From NCBI RefSeq assembly GCF_900116425.1, contig NZ_FPAS01000001.1, forward strand, positions 1,374,085 through 1,438,084: DNA of 64,000 nucleotides, read 5' to 3'. Position numbers and translations under genes: made by a program. Shown here in pieces: positions 50,030 to 58,934 of this stretch (the first letter of the stretch is position 1; each line of letters starts with the position of its first letter). Source of the stretch: Lishizhenia tianjinensis (GTDB taxonomy: Bacteria; Bacteroidota; Bacteroidia; Flavobacteriales_D; Crocinitomicaceae). Below the pieces are notes generated by a model, which was not told where the DNA came from, made no database searches, and was given only the letters and a program-made list of their open reading frames with translations.

Positions 50030-50111
50030 GAAATTCAAAAATTAAAATTCAAAGTTCAAAATTGATCTACTTTTTTTGAATTTTGATTTCGGAATATTGA
50101 ATTAAAGAATG

Positions 50112-50138
50112 GTCCTGGTAATTTTACCGGGACTTTTT
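50112..50138 (+). terminator. Terminator of lpdA
   Basis: GTCCTGGTA (50112-50120), loop ATTT, TACCGGGAC (50125-50133) with one G-U pair that favours the plus strand, then TTTTT. The stretch 50035-50100 before it is made of TTCAAAATT-type short units. Confidence 0.7.
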
Positions 50139-50167
50139 CGTTAAAAGAAGAAGCTAAAGATTAAGGC

Positions 50168-50725
50168 ATGAAAAAAGCGCGTTTGTTTTTCGGGATATTC
50201 CTATTGGGAGTTGGTTGTACAGGTGAAAAAGAAGAGGTGTACGACTTTGTAGAGGTGTGTCAAAACAAATACTACGAAAGTTATGGCATTAATGCTACAG
50301 ACACTTTGCTGAGCTTTGAGCAAGACCTTATTCAAGCAGGACTCCTGGCCAACAGCAGTTATGCGGCTTACCAAGATTTATTGGATGAACTCTCTAAAGA
50401 AATCTATTTTGACAAATACCCTATACGCATTTCTGCACAAGCGCCCTTATTAACCTTAAATCCTCAAAACCTTCAGGCTTGTGTTTTCAATTCCTTTGAT
50501 GTAGACTCTCTGACTCTGGCACAAACGGCCTATTATCAATTACAAGTAGATTTACAGAACTATTACAGTTCTTCAGAAAACATACACATCTCAGGCGTGT
50601 TTGATCGATATCTAAAGCATTTGGATGCCCAAGAATTTGAACATCCATTTATACGTTTAGAGCTATTAAAATTAATTTATCGCTGGTACTTCGAAAGTGA
50701 GTTACAACAAAAAACACCTTATTAA
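50168..50725 (+). CDS. Small lipoprotein of unknown function
   Basis: 185 residues. Lipobox LLGVGCTG (Cys17) after a short signal peptide. The mature part is mainly helical and acidic, with Cys31 (VEVCQNKY) and Cys near 106 (QACVFNSF) that could pair. I do not recognise a family; DUF4296-like helical lipoproteins are a loose comparison. It lies between lpdA and the convergent GT-C/MORN gene, overlapping the end of the latter by 4 bases. Confidence 0.6.
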   Translation: MKKARLFFGIFLLGVGCTGEKEEVYDFVEVCQNKYYESYGINATDTLLSFEQDLIQAGLLANSSYAAYQDLLDELSKEIYFDKYPIRISAQAPLLTLNPQNLQACVFNSFDVDSLTLAQTAYYQLQVDLQNYYSSSENIHISGVFDRYLKHLDAQEFEHPFIRLELLKLIYRWYFESELQQKTPY

Positions 50726-52635
50726 ATTTTGGTCTTAGAGATTAAAGTATCTTGTTGAAAGACCATGTTATATACAGCTTGGGTAGTATCGGTGTATTTG
50801 AATAAACCTTGCCTTTTGCCCTTGTCAAAATTCCCTTCGTATTTCTCCCCTTGAGGTGTTACAAAAGCAGCTTGTCCATGTAAAGTCCCATCTTTCCATT
50901 GTCCTTCAAACACGGTTCCATCTGTGCGGATAAACTTACCTTGACCAGATCGTTTATTGTTTTCATCAAACTCTCCAAAGTATCCTACATTAGGATTAAA
51001 TTCAAAAATAAAAGCACCCGTAGAATTCTTCCCTTTAAAGGCTGCTGGATTTTTTTGACGTAGTATTTCTTCAGGATCCACTCTGTGTATCATTCTAAAC
51101 TTATCTCTATACTTCTGAACGGTTGGATACAAATACTTAAATGTTGCAGTAAATCCTATAGATTCAACAACCACATGGGTAACACCATTATCAATTAAAT
51201 CTGCTAAAACAGTATCTAGCTCTGCAGTGTATCTAAAAGAGGAAACTTTTTTATCCGATTCTATGGCAAATAAGTGAGGCTTTCTACACGCCACTACGCT
51301 GCCTTCAGGAATTCCTTCTTTTGCCCATTTTGATAAATCCATGTAGTTTCTCCAGTTTAAAGGGTAAGGACTATTTGCCTTTCTTTTGTATTGATCATAA
51401 GGTTTTAAGTGCAATGTACAGAACACTAAAAACAGAAGGGCCAGCGCAGGTGCCAATTCCCTTTTATTTTTGGAAACCATTTTAAGCACAATGTTCACCA
51501 ATTCAAACAATCCAAAGAAAATTAAAAAGGTAACTAATGGAATAACGGGGAACATAAATCTGACCCCAAACCAAACGTCTGGCCAACATAAGAATACGGC
51601 TAAATTTCCTCCCAAATAAAAGAGCATAAACCAACGCCATTTTTTGAGTCGCCAAGCACCAAATACAAGGAGAACTATATATAGTGATCCTAACAAATAA
51701 CCACCAACCGTTGGTCCTGGAACTACCCCAGAGGCATCTTTTTTATAGTTAACATAAAATCTTGGTGTTATAGCATTCGGAATTTCTTTACCTAAATAAC
51801 GGGTTGCATTATTGCCCATTCGGGTTAAAAAACCATCAAAATCTACCTCACCCAAACTTTTGTTGTAAGGGTTTACCATTTTTAATTGTTTTTGGTAACC
51901 GGAACCTCCCAAATTAGACGTTCTAATTTGCCAAGGAACAAGAGCTAGAACTACTATAGAAACACCTACTATCATAGGCAACCAATTTTTTCTAACGATG
52001 CCCCACAATATCCACACCCCAAGAAATACCACACCTTGCGTTCGAATATAGATGGCAAAAATCATTGCAATAATTCCTACAAAGAACCATGGCGACTTAT
52101 AAAAGGGAATATCCTCCCTACGTTGAATAAATGCAAAAATGGTAAGCAAGGAGAAAAATGCGAATATCATTTCAGACATCACGATACTTGAATACATAAG
52201 GTAGTGCATGTTAAACAACAGGAACATGGAAGTCACAAATGCCAAATGATCATTCTTACTTAGTTTTCTAGCAATGAAAAAGATCAACAACAATACACAC
52301 AAAAAGAAGAAGCCATTCAAATGCTTAATGGTTTGTATGTCTCCATCTGTTACTTTTAGTACTTGTCCAATAACAAAGCTATACCCAGGTGGAAAATGAT
52401 TGGCTGCCGGACTATTCAATAAGTGCGAATTCACATAGCCCTCTCCATCTGCAATCGCTTTACCCAACAAATAATATGCGGCATTATCTCCCCCTAAAAA
52501 CACTTTTTCATCATAGGTTTCTGGGTAGGTGGAAAAGTAACTTACACTAATTACTAAAAGGTATAAATAAAGGGTTGCTTTTTTGAGAATAGCAGTGATA
52601 GGACTTGGTTTTTTCTCGGTTATTTTTTTTGACAT
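50722..52635 (-). CDS. GT-C-type polytopic glycosyltransferase-like protein with C-terminal MORN repeats
   Basis: 637 residues. Residues 1-420 hold about ten to eleven membrane helices in the style of PMT/ArnT-type (GT39/GT83) glycosyltransferases: FLGGDNAAYYLLGKAIADGE in the first periplasmic loop, with the acidic Asp pair typical of catalysis, HFPPGYSFVIGQVL, and IYIRTQGVVFLGVWILWG. Residues 420-560 form a soluble periplasmic domain. The last 75 residues are three MORN repeats (YFGEFDENNKRSGQGKFI, FEGQWKDGTLHGQAAF, YEGNFDKGKRQGLFKY). The enzyme would use a polyprenyl-phosphate sugar; acceptor unknown. The MORN fusion is unusual for this family. Confidence 0.8.
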   Translation of the reverse strand: MSKKITEKKPSPITAILKKATLYLYLLVISVSYFSTYPETYDEKVFLGGDNAAYYLLGKAIADGEGYVNSHLLNSPAANHFPPGYSFVIGQVLKVTDGDIQTIKHLNGFFFLCVLLLIFFIARKLSKNDHLAFVTSMFLLFNMHYLMYSSIVMSEMIFAFFSLLTIFAFIQRREDIPFYKSPWFFVGIIAMIFAIYIRTQGVVFLGVWILWGIVRKNWLPMIVGVSIVVLALVPWQIRTSNLGGSGYQKQLKMVNPYNKSLGEVDFDGFLTRMGNNATRYLGKEIPNAITPRFYVNYKKDASGVVPGPTVGGYLLGSLYIVLLVFGAWRLKKWRWFMLFYLGGNLAVFLCWPDVWFGVRFMFPVIPLVTFLIFFGLFELVNIVLKMVSKNKRELAPALALLFLVFCTLHLKPYDQYKRKANSPYPLNWRNYMDLSKWAKEGIPEGSVVACRKPHLFAIESDKKVSSFRYTAELDTVLADLIDNGVTHVVVESIGFTATFKYLYPTVQKYRDKFRMIHRVDPEEILRQKNPAAFKGKNSTGAFIFEFNPNVGYFGEFDENNKRSGQGKFIRTDGTVFEGQWKDGTLHGQAAFVTPQGEKYEGNFDKGKRQGLFKYTDTTQAVYNMVFQQDTLISKTKI

Positions 52636-52672
52636 ATGCTTCTATTAGTAGTACAGTTGTTACGAATGTAAC

Positions 52673-52706
52673 AAAAAAAAGAGTTGCCTACAATTAGACA
52701 ACTCTT
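52673..52706 (-). terminator. Terminator of the VWD-domain gene
   Basis: On the minus strand AAGAGTTG and CAACTCTT form an 8-bp stem followed by a run of T. Confidence 0.7.
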
Positions 52707-52730
52707 CCTTCAAATTATAATCTTCTTTCT

Positions 52731-54743
52731 TTAACCTCTTCTTGGCTTTACAACCGATGGTGTAGAAGGTTTAACCCTTGGAGTTGGCTTGGGTGTAGCC
52801 TTCGGTGTTACGCGAGGCGCTGGGCGTGGTGTTGGACGCGGCGTAGCTTTTGGCTTTGGCGCCGGTCTAGGGGCCAGCCTAGGTTTCGGTGCCGGTCGCG
52901 GTGTTGGTTTCGCTCTAGGAACCGGCTTTGGAGCAGGTCTAGTAGTTGGAACTGGACGCGGAGTTGCCTTCGGCTTATTCGGTGTAATAACACGCGGCGC
53001 TGGTCGAGGTTTTGGTGAATTTTCTCGAGGAGTTATCACCGTTTTTGGCGGTGTACGCTCTGTTGTTTTTGTTGGTTTCACCACAGGTGTTGGCGTGCGA
53101 ACAGGTTCTTTTTCTATGGTTTGAATCGGTTTCCTTTCGCTTTCTTCAACTGGTTTTTCTGTTGTTATCACATTTGCAGGTTTCTTTTCTTGCGTTGTAA
53201 GAATTGGTGACTCATTTCTCGATGGAGAAACAGTTTCTGGATTAGCTATGGTTTGAGGCTTAGCTGCACCAAAAGTTGAATCTATACGTACAGGACCTTT
53301 AATAGCATCTTCACCAGATAAAACTGTACCTCCATTCACTTGACCATCTACATTCCCGTTCGGATTTGTTCCTGGTATACGACCTGTACTTGAACCAGGT
53401 GTATTATTTGTATTTGTTCCTGCTGGTCTTCTACCAGACCCTGGAGTTGGTTTGAAAGTTACTCCCTCCGTAGCTCTTGGAATTCTTCTGTTAGGTTCTG
53501 GATCTAAATCAACAAAGGCAACATCGAATATACAAGCATTCATATTTTCTGGCGCTATCCCCTGATCCAAACATCTTCTTCTCGCTCTATTTCTTCTTCC
53601 GTCTGGAATATCACTTATAGATCTATGCTGACGTGGGAAAAATAAATCTGTAAAGGTAGCTGTGTTTTGACCAAAGCCATAATCGAACAAAGTGGTTACT
53701 GAATTCACTCTATAAACCGCTGCATAATCACTGGCAATGTATCTTAAATATTCTCTTTCCTTCTCTCTTTGAGCTCCGCCAAGTCCTCCAAAAACATCCC
53801 TATCACTTGCTGTGAAACCTATATCGTTTAAACGACCTGAACTCAAATCTAAATCATCATTTCTTCTACCATTCGCATTCCCCAAGAGTCCTGTGTATTC
53901 ACCAGAATTACATGTAGGAACTTCTACGTTGATGTTCATAAAATCAAATGATCCAGTTCTTCTAAAGTCTATCATTACTTGTTCTCCAGTTGGCCAAGTA
54001 ACCACATAACTTTTGTTACTTTTTCTTCGGATAACACCACCATTGGAAAGACGTAAAGAACTCGCATTCACGTAGGCTACTCTTCCATTTACTCTTACAG
54101 GTTCGTAGTGAAAATTGTCTGGAAATTGATTGGTATAAAACGCTACTCTATCGCCATTAACGTTCATAGCAGCTGCAATATTTAATGAAACATCACTTGT
54201 AGATGCTTTTTGTCTTGATTGTACTTCAAAAGAAGTTCGAGTAGATTTAGAAAGTACAAACTCTCCTACTGTTTGAAAAGAATAACTTTTACCGTCGAAA
54301 GTTGAGATGTGTGGGTCTCCATAGGTTCTCCCAGAAGTTGTAGAACATTTCACTTTACCAAAAGTTCTCTCCATAACGCGCCATTGATTTTGGGTAGAAA
54401 CTCTCCCGGTATCTTGGTCTTCGAGGTTTTCTGCGATTATCTTCTGTATACTTTCACGCTTATCCTCTGGCATGAAATCAACAAACTCGGCTACTGTAAA
54501 ATCTTCTGTAAAAGTTCTTTCACTTAAAGGTCGGTTAAAAGCAATATTGGAAAGATTGTTGGCCATCCATTCTCCGCGTATCATATCCCAATCGATTAAT
54601 ACGGTATTGACGGCTTTCAATTCTTCTTTAAATTGAGTTTCGGTAGGTGTGACTTGTTGGGTAGTATCCTGAAAAGCAAAACCTGTGGTAACCACGGTAC
54701 AAGTCAGCAGGATAGAAATGCAATGAGTGTAAAATGTTTTCAT
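52731..54743 (-). CDS. Exported VWD-domain protein with proline/basic repeat tail
   Basis: About 670 residues from ATG 54743, which gives a normal signal peptide (CISILLTCTVVTTGFAFQ); an earlier in-frame start would put 26 extra residues before it. Residues about 130-300 form a von Willebrand type D domain: GRTYGDPHISTFDGKSYSF (GDPHxxTFDG), LLGNANGRRNDDL with the calcium-loop-like Asn/Asp cluster. A Gly/Asn/Thr-rich linker follows, then about 150 residues of Pro/Lys/Arg repeats (PRPAPKP, TPRPTPRPAP) with no acidic residues. VWD domains mediate adhesion or polymer formation; the basic Pro-rich tail could bind cell wall or nucleic acid, which is inference. No T9SS domain. Confidence 0.8.
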   Translation of the reverse strand: MKTFYTHCISILLTCTVVTTGFAFQDTTQQVTPTETQFKEELKAVNTVLIDWDMIRGEWMANNLSNIAFNRPLSERTFTEDFTVAEFVDFMPEDKRESIQKIIAENLEDQDTGRVSTQNQWRVMERTFGKVKCSTTSGRTYGDPHISTFDGKSYSFQTVGEFVLSKSTRTSFEVQSRQKASTSDVSLNIAAAMNVNGDRVAFYTNQFPDNFHYEPVRVNGRVAYVNASSLRLSNGGVIRRKSNKSYVVTWPTGEQVMIDFRRTGSFDFMNINVEVPTCNSGEYTGLLGNANGRRNDDLDLSSGRLNDIGFTASDRDVFGGLGGAQREKEREYLRYIASDYAAVYRVNSVTTLFDYGFGQNTATFTDLFFPRQHRSISDIPDGRRNRARRRCLDQGIAPENMNACIFDVAFVDLDPEPNRRIPRATEGVTFKPTPGSGRRPAGTNTNNTPGSSTGRIPGTNPNGNVDGQVNGGTVLSGEDAIKGPVRIDSTFGAAKPQTIANPETVSPSRNESPILTTQEKKPANVITTEKPVEESERKPIQTIEKEPVRTPTPVVKPTKTTERTPPKTVITPRENSPKPRPAPRVITPNKPKATPRPVPTTRPAPKPVPRAKPTPRPAPKPRLAPRPAPKPKATPRPTPRPAPRVTPKATPKPTPRVKPSTPSVVKPRRG

Positions 54744-54837
54744 AGTGTTAATTTTTGTCAACCTCATATATTTCGCGATCAATTGAATAGAAGTTGAATG
54801 TTCTGTCTTCAATAAAAGCAAAGTCTATGCCAAGTAA

Positions 54838-54871
54838 CAAAAAAAATCCGTAGCCTACAGACTACGGATTT
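54838..54871 (-). terminator. Terminator of the tandem-FKBP gene
   Basis: AAATCCGTAG (54844-54853) and CTACGGATTT (54862-54871), perfect 10-bp stem; on the minus strand followed by eight T. Confidence 0.8.
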
Positions 54872-54894
54872 CAATTTCTACAAAACTGAATGAT

Positions 54895-56286
54895 TTACAT
54901 TCCTCCCATCATAGGACTTCTTGGTTGAACAAACTCTCCAGCTTCTCCAATTTCCAAGATCTCCATTTCGAAAACCAACGTTTCGTAAGGTGGAACTAAG
55001 TCATTCCCTTGTGTTCCGTATCCTAAATCGTAAGGAATGTATAATCTATACTTTCCTCCAATTTGCATATTTTGTAATCCTAAAGTCCAACCTTTAACCA
55101 CACCATTCAAGTTGAATGCTAAAGGCTCTCCTCCAGTACTTAATGACATTTTGTAAGAGTTTTGCAACTCATTCATATCCGCATCATATAAAATGTAATG
55201 CGCTTTTACGTCTGCTCCAGCAGGAACCGTTTTACCTGTACCTTTTTTCAAAGTCTCGATTACATATCCTTCTGGGTATTTTTTCGTATTTGGACGCTTT
55301 AAAGTAGCTGCAATTAAGTCTTCACCTTTTTGTTTGGCTACTGCTCCAATTTCATTCTGTGCAACTACTTTTGTTGTGATCGTTAAGGCTTCGTATGGTT
55401 GGAAAATAAAGCTACCATTTCTCGGGTTTCTTAATCCTTCTTCACCAAATGCTTTGTCTGTTGAACAGTACACTTTGTACTCTCCACCTACTTCCATTTG
55501 CGCCATGGCATCTCTCCATCCTTCTACTAATCTTCTATCCTGGAATTGTAAAACCTGACTGTTAATGTCGTCGTTCATTCCATAATCTTTGATGGTAGCA
55601 AGCATAGTATCACCAAAGGTATTTTGCATTACCAACACCATTTTGTATTCGTAATTAGGTACTAATGTTTCACCATTACCCTTGCTTACCTCTTCTAAAA
55701 TAACATCCTCAGAAATTACAGTCACTCCAGCTTTTGCCTTTGCGTCTTGCATTAATTTCGCTGCTGATTTTTTAGTTAGGTCGTTGTAAAAATTCTCTAC
55801 AATTTGAATTCTTTCTTCTTCGCTAATTAAAGAAGTATCAGTATTTACAAGACTTCTTGCAAATCCTTTTCTTGCGATTTCAATATCAAAAACATTCTCT
55901 GCATCTTTTGTCTCTAACATTAATCTTGTTGCTTCACCAAGGTAGTTTCCGTAACATGCCGATAAATCACCCATAGAAAAAGCAGAAGTATCGATAGACA
56001 AATCTTGCTTTACTACCTGTTGCATAATCTGCTCACATTCGCTCTTTTGTTCATCTGAAAAATTAGCGTATCCGGCAACATAGCTTGCTTCCAACTGTTC
56101 AAAATCTAATTGCTTAAAAATTGTATCGGGGAAATTCTTAAAATTAGAAGCCATATCAGCTCCAATAGAAAAAGAGATCTTTTCTTCGATAGAATTCAAA
56201 GTAAGATCATCATAATTACCAGTTGATGATTTCTCACCACAAGCAACAAGAGCTAAAGTTAATGCTCCAAAGAATATTTTTTTCAT
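54895..56286 (-). CDS. FKBP-type peptidyl-prolyl isomerase lipoprotein with two FKBP-like domains
   Basis: 463 residues with a lipobox (LTLALVACGE, Cys16). Residues about 30-200 are the helical FKBP_N dimerisation region (KISFSIGADMASNFKNFPDT). Two FKBP-like domains follow: about 205-315 (VEGWRDAMAQMEVGGEYKVYCSTDKAFGEEG) and about 340-445 (VVKGWTLGLQNMQIGGKYRL, IPYDLGYGTQGNDLVPPYET). Periplasmic or envelope-facing protein folding factor. The first FKBP domain lacks the usual Tyr/Asp core, so it may be inactive. 61 bases downstream of the FklB-like gene, so likely an operon. Confidence 0.85.
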   Translation of the reverse strand: MKKIFFGALTLALVACGEKSSTGNYDDLTLNSIEEKISFSIGADMASNFKNFPDTIFKQLDFEQLEASYVAGYANFSDEQKSECEQIMQQVVKQDLSIDTSAFSMGDLSACYGNYLGEATRLMLETKDAENVFDIEIARKGFARSLVNTDTSLISEEERIQIVENFYNDLTKKSAAKLMQDAKAKAGVTVISEDVILEEVSKGNGETLVPNYEYKMVLVMQNTFGDTMLATIKDYGMNDDINSQVLQFQDRRLVEGWRDAMAQMEVGGEYKVYCSTDKAFGEEGLRNPRNGSFIFQPYEALTITTKVVAQNEIGAVAKQKGEDLIAATLKRPNTKKYPEGYVIETLKKGTGKTVPAGADVKAHYILYDADMNELQNSYKMSLSTGGEPLAFNLNGVVKGWTLGLQNMQIGGKYRLYIPYDLGYGTQGNDLVPPYETLVFEMEILEIGEAGEFVQPRSPMMGGM

Positions 56287-56347
56287 GAATTTTATATTTG
56301 GGGTTTAAAAAAGTGGGGCACTACACCCCACTTCAGAAAGGTTCTTC

Positions 56348-56947
56348 TTAAAGAATCTCTAATAATTCTACATCAAAGATTAAGGTCATGTACGGTTGGA
56401 TTGGTCCACCTGGGTGTGGGTTTGCACCGTAAGCCAATTCTTGAGGAACGTACAATCTGTGCTTTGCACCAACTTTCATTAATTGTAAAGCTTCTGTCCA
56501 TCCTTTGATTACTTGGTTCAATCCGAACTGAGCTGGTTCACCTCTTTGTACTGAGCTATCGAATACGTTACCATCGATTAATGTTCCGTGGTAGTGTACT
56601 TTAACTGTATCTGTTACAGCTGGCATGTTTCCTTCTCCTTCTGCGATTACTTCGTACTGTAATCCTGAAGCTGTAGTAATAACACCGTCTTTCTTCGCAT
56701 TTTCTGCCAAGAATGCCTCACCTACTTCTTTGTTCTTTGCAAACTTAGCTTCGTTTGCTGCTGTTAAATATTTCTGGATGATTGCGTTTGCTTCCTCTGG
56801 GTTGTATTTAGGAGCTTTTCCACTTAATGCATCTGTAATTCCTTCTAATAAAGCATCTGGTTGTACTCCTTCTAAACTTTGTTGCATTAAACTTCCTGCA
56901 ATACTCATTCCTACACAGTAACTTACTGCTTCTATTTCTTGTGACAT
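56348..56947 (-). CDS. FKBP-type peptidyl-prolyl cis-trans isomerase (FklB/Mip-like)
   Basis: 199 residues, FKBP_N helical domain (EAVSYCVGMSIAGSLMQQSL) and one canonical FKBP domain (VKVHYHGTLIDGNVFDSSVQ, GWTEALQLMKVGAKHRLYVP, YGANPHPGGPIQPYMTLIFD) with active-site residues Tyr, Phe, Asp in place. No signal peptide, so probably cytoplasmic, unlike its downstream partner. A TATCTTTG promoter box lies at 56965-56972. Confidence 0.92.
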   Translation of the reverse strand: MSQEIEAVSYCVGMSIAGSLMQQSLEGVQPDALLEGITDALSGKAPKYNPEEANAIIQKYLTAANEAKFAKNKEVGEAFLAENAKKDGVITTASGLQYEVIAEGEGNMPAVTDTVKVHYHGTLIDGNVFDSSVQRGEPAQFGLNQVIKGWTEALQLMKVGAKHRLYVPQELAYGANPHPGGPIQPYMTLIFDVELLEIL

Positions 56948-56964
56948 GTAATATAATTTTAGCG

Positions 56965-56972
56965 CAAAGATA
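56965..56972 (-). promoter_or_regulatory. -7 promoter element of the FKBP genes
   Basis: On the minus strand TATCTTTG, an exact TAnnTTTG, 18 bases before the ATG at 56947. Confidence 0.45.
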
Positions 56973-57073
56973 GGAGTTTGTTTTAAAGGAAGAAGTTAAA
57001 TGGCAGTTCCTTAAGCCCTAATGTTTCTTCTTCACAAAATTTCACGCTTTTGGATGTTGAAAATATACATAGA

Positions 57074-57104
57074 CAAAAAAAAGGGACACCCTAAGGCATC
57101 CCTT
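57074..57104 (-). terminator. Terminator of the PA-domain T9SS gene
   Basis: On the minus strand AAGGGATGCC pairs with GGTGTCCCTT through two wobble pairs (valid only on this strand), followed by eight T. Confidence 0.7.
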
Positions 57105-57126
57105 CTTTGGAATTTTTTATTGAAGC

Positions 57127-58836
57127 TTAGTGGTTCACCACTACATTGATTACTTTCTTCGCTCCATTTGCTAAACTTACGTTTAACATGTAAACACCGT
57201 TCTCTAAATCTTGAACGTTGATTACTGTATTTTCTGCTTGTGCACTTACTGCGATATCTTTAACTGTTTTACCTGTCATGTCAACCATAGTAATTGTACT
57301 TACTTCATTATCGTTAAATGAAACCGTTAAGTTCGTATTTGCTGGAGAAGGGAAAGCAGTAACATTGATATCCTCTTCAATTAAATCTAAACCTAATTCA
57401 TCAGCAGGGAACGTTTTTAATGCGAAAGCTGGAGTTTCTTCGAAACCAAATCCTGCTAAGAACCACTGGCTACTTAAGTTTGGAGCTTGTGGCTGTAAGT
57501 ATACGTCTTCAATATTCGTTGTGTAATCTACATTAGGATCGTACCCGATGAAAACATCTGAATTACCTGTGTAAACACAGAACAAGTACCTTTGGTTGTC
57601 TAACATAACGAAAGCATCATCAAACTTAGCGAACACACTAGAATCTTGGTAATCTCCTTCAAAAATGTACTCTGTAAATGCAACTTGAGAGTAAGAGTTA
57701 ACTCCTGCGTTTGCATCATTTAAATCTGTGAATTGATCATCCCACTGGAATGCTGATACGATGAAAGGCTCACCTGTTAAAACAGCTCCAGAAGATGCTC
57801 CTGTAATTGCTGTAAAGTACATTCCTTCAACTCCCATTCTAGAAGCGTTATCATTTCTGTAAGCCATACATGCTGTGAAGTCAGCTCCTGTACTAGGACG
57901 GAAACCTCCACTATTGTTTGGTAATCCGTTCGCATCTAAAGAAGCGTAAGAAATAATTCTATCCGTAATTTGGAAATCAGCATTTACTGAATTATCACCA
58001 GCGTAGTTATCTGTAGAATCAGAAGAAATCGTGTAAACCATTTCGTAGTTTCCTTGAGCGTACGTTGGCTCATTGAATACTGGTAAACTAACGAAAACTG
58101 AATCTTGTGCCAATAAACTAAAAGCTGAAGATGTCTCGTCGTACAAAGTAGTACCGTTTAAAGTAACTGTTGCATTTAAGGTAACGTTTGTTTGGTTGTT
58201 AAATCCAAAGTTGTACACGTAAGCACCTGTTTGAATGTCAAACTCTGTATCGTTCTGTGCTAACAACTGTGGCGTAGCATAGTGCTGAGCTCTAACAACG
58301 TTTCCTGCTTTTAATCCTAAATCGTTTGCGTAGAAACCTGACTTGTTCCCAATAAAAACATCTACTGGTCCGTTTGCCATCTCGTTCACAATGATAGCAC
58401 CATCAAGGTCACCTATCATAACTACAGGGATAGTAACTGATGGTCCATCAGCACCAGCTCCCATACCTACAGGTCCACCTGCTTGGTTGTTAATGATAAC
58501 TACTGCGATTGCACCTGCTTGTTCTGCGTTCAATGCTTTCGTTCCGAATTCACAAGAACCTCTGTACAATACAGCTACTTTTCCAGTAACATTCGTTACC
58601 GTTTGCATACAGTTTAAAGAATCACCTGTTGAGGCATCTTTAGCAAAAGCTAATGTTCCTAATACGGCATTTGCTGGGTCTGTTAAATCTGGAGTATTCG
58701 TCCAAGTTGTCGTTGGTGCGTAAGTCATATCCTTACTTCCTCCAATTGAGGCCGGACTTTCAACTGAAAAGATAACTTGCCCGAAAGACAAGGTCGTAAT
58801 CAGCATACTGCACATTAAAAGTAATTTTTTCTTCAT
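57127..58836 (-). CDS. T9SS-secreted protein with PA (protease-associated) domain
   Basis: 569 residues: signal peptide (LLMCSMLITTLSFGQ), a PA domain (about 65-160: VAVLYRGSCEFGTKALNAEQ, then GAIAVVIINNQ and PSVTIPVVMIGDLDG), a CARDB-like/Ig-like region (about 190-290), a beta-rich domain (about 290-480), and a T9SS sorting domain (NVTAFPSPANTNLTVSFN to KVINVVVNH). PA domains usually sit on peptidases, but no peptidase motif is present, so it may bind peptides or glycans at the surface. The sorting domain has FPSPAN instead of the usual YPNP. Confidence 0.85.
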   Translation of the reverse strand: MKKKLLLMCSMLITTLSFGQVIFSVESPASIGGSKDMTYAPTTTWTNTPDLTDPANAVLGTLAFAKDASTGDSLNCMQTVTNVTGKVAVLYRGSCEFGTKALNAEQAGAIAVVIINNQAGGPVGMGAGADGPSVTIPVVMIGDLDGAIIVNEMANGPVDVFIGNKSGFYANDLGLKAGNVVRAQHYATPQLLAQNDTEFDIQTGAYVYNFGFNNQTNVTLNATVTLNGTTLYDETSSAFSLLAQDSVFVSLPVFNEPTYAQGNYEMVYTISSDSTDNYAGDNSVNADFQITDRIISYASLDANGLPNNSGGFRPSTGADFTACMAYRNDNASRMGVEGMYFTAITGASSGAVLTGEPFIVSAFQWDDQFTDLNDANAGVNSYSQVAFTEYIFEGDYQDSSVFAKFDDAFVMLDNQRYLFCVYTGNSDVFIGYDPNVDYTTNIEDVYLQPQAPNLSSQWFLAGFGFEETPAFALKTFPADELGLDLIEEDINVTAFPSPANTNLTVSFNDNEVSTITMVDMTGKTVKDIAVSAQAENTVINVQDLENGVYMLNVSLANGAKKVINVVVNH

Positions 58837-58934
58837 AATCTATAATTTGTTTTAGCAATCTAAATCTAATAAAACAAATTATCGTATCCTTAAAAAAACT
58901 TAAATTTTTCGTTACGAGTTTCTAAACGGCAGTT

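Noticed and set aside
52789-53124. A Gly/Ala/Val-rich open frame on the plus strand
   Set aside because: It is the complement of the Pro/Arg-rich repeat tail of the VWD protein and has low-complexity composition only; no start context.
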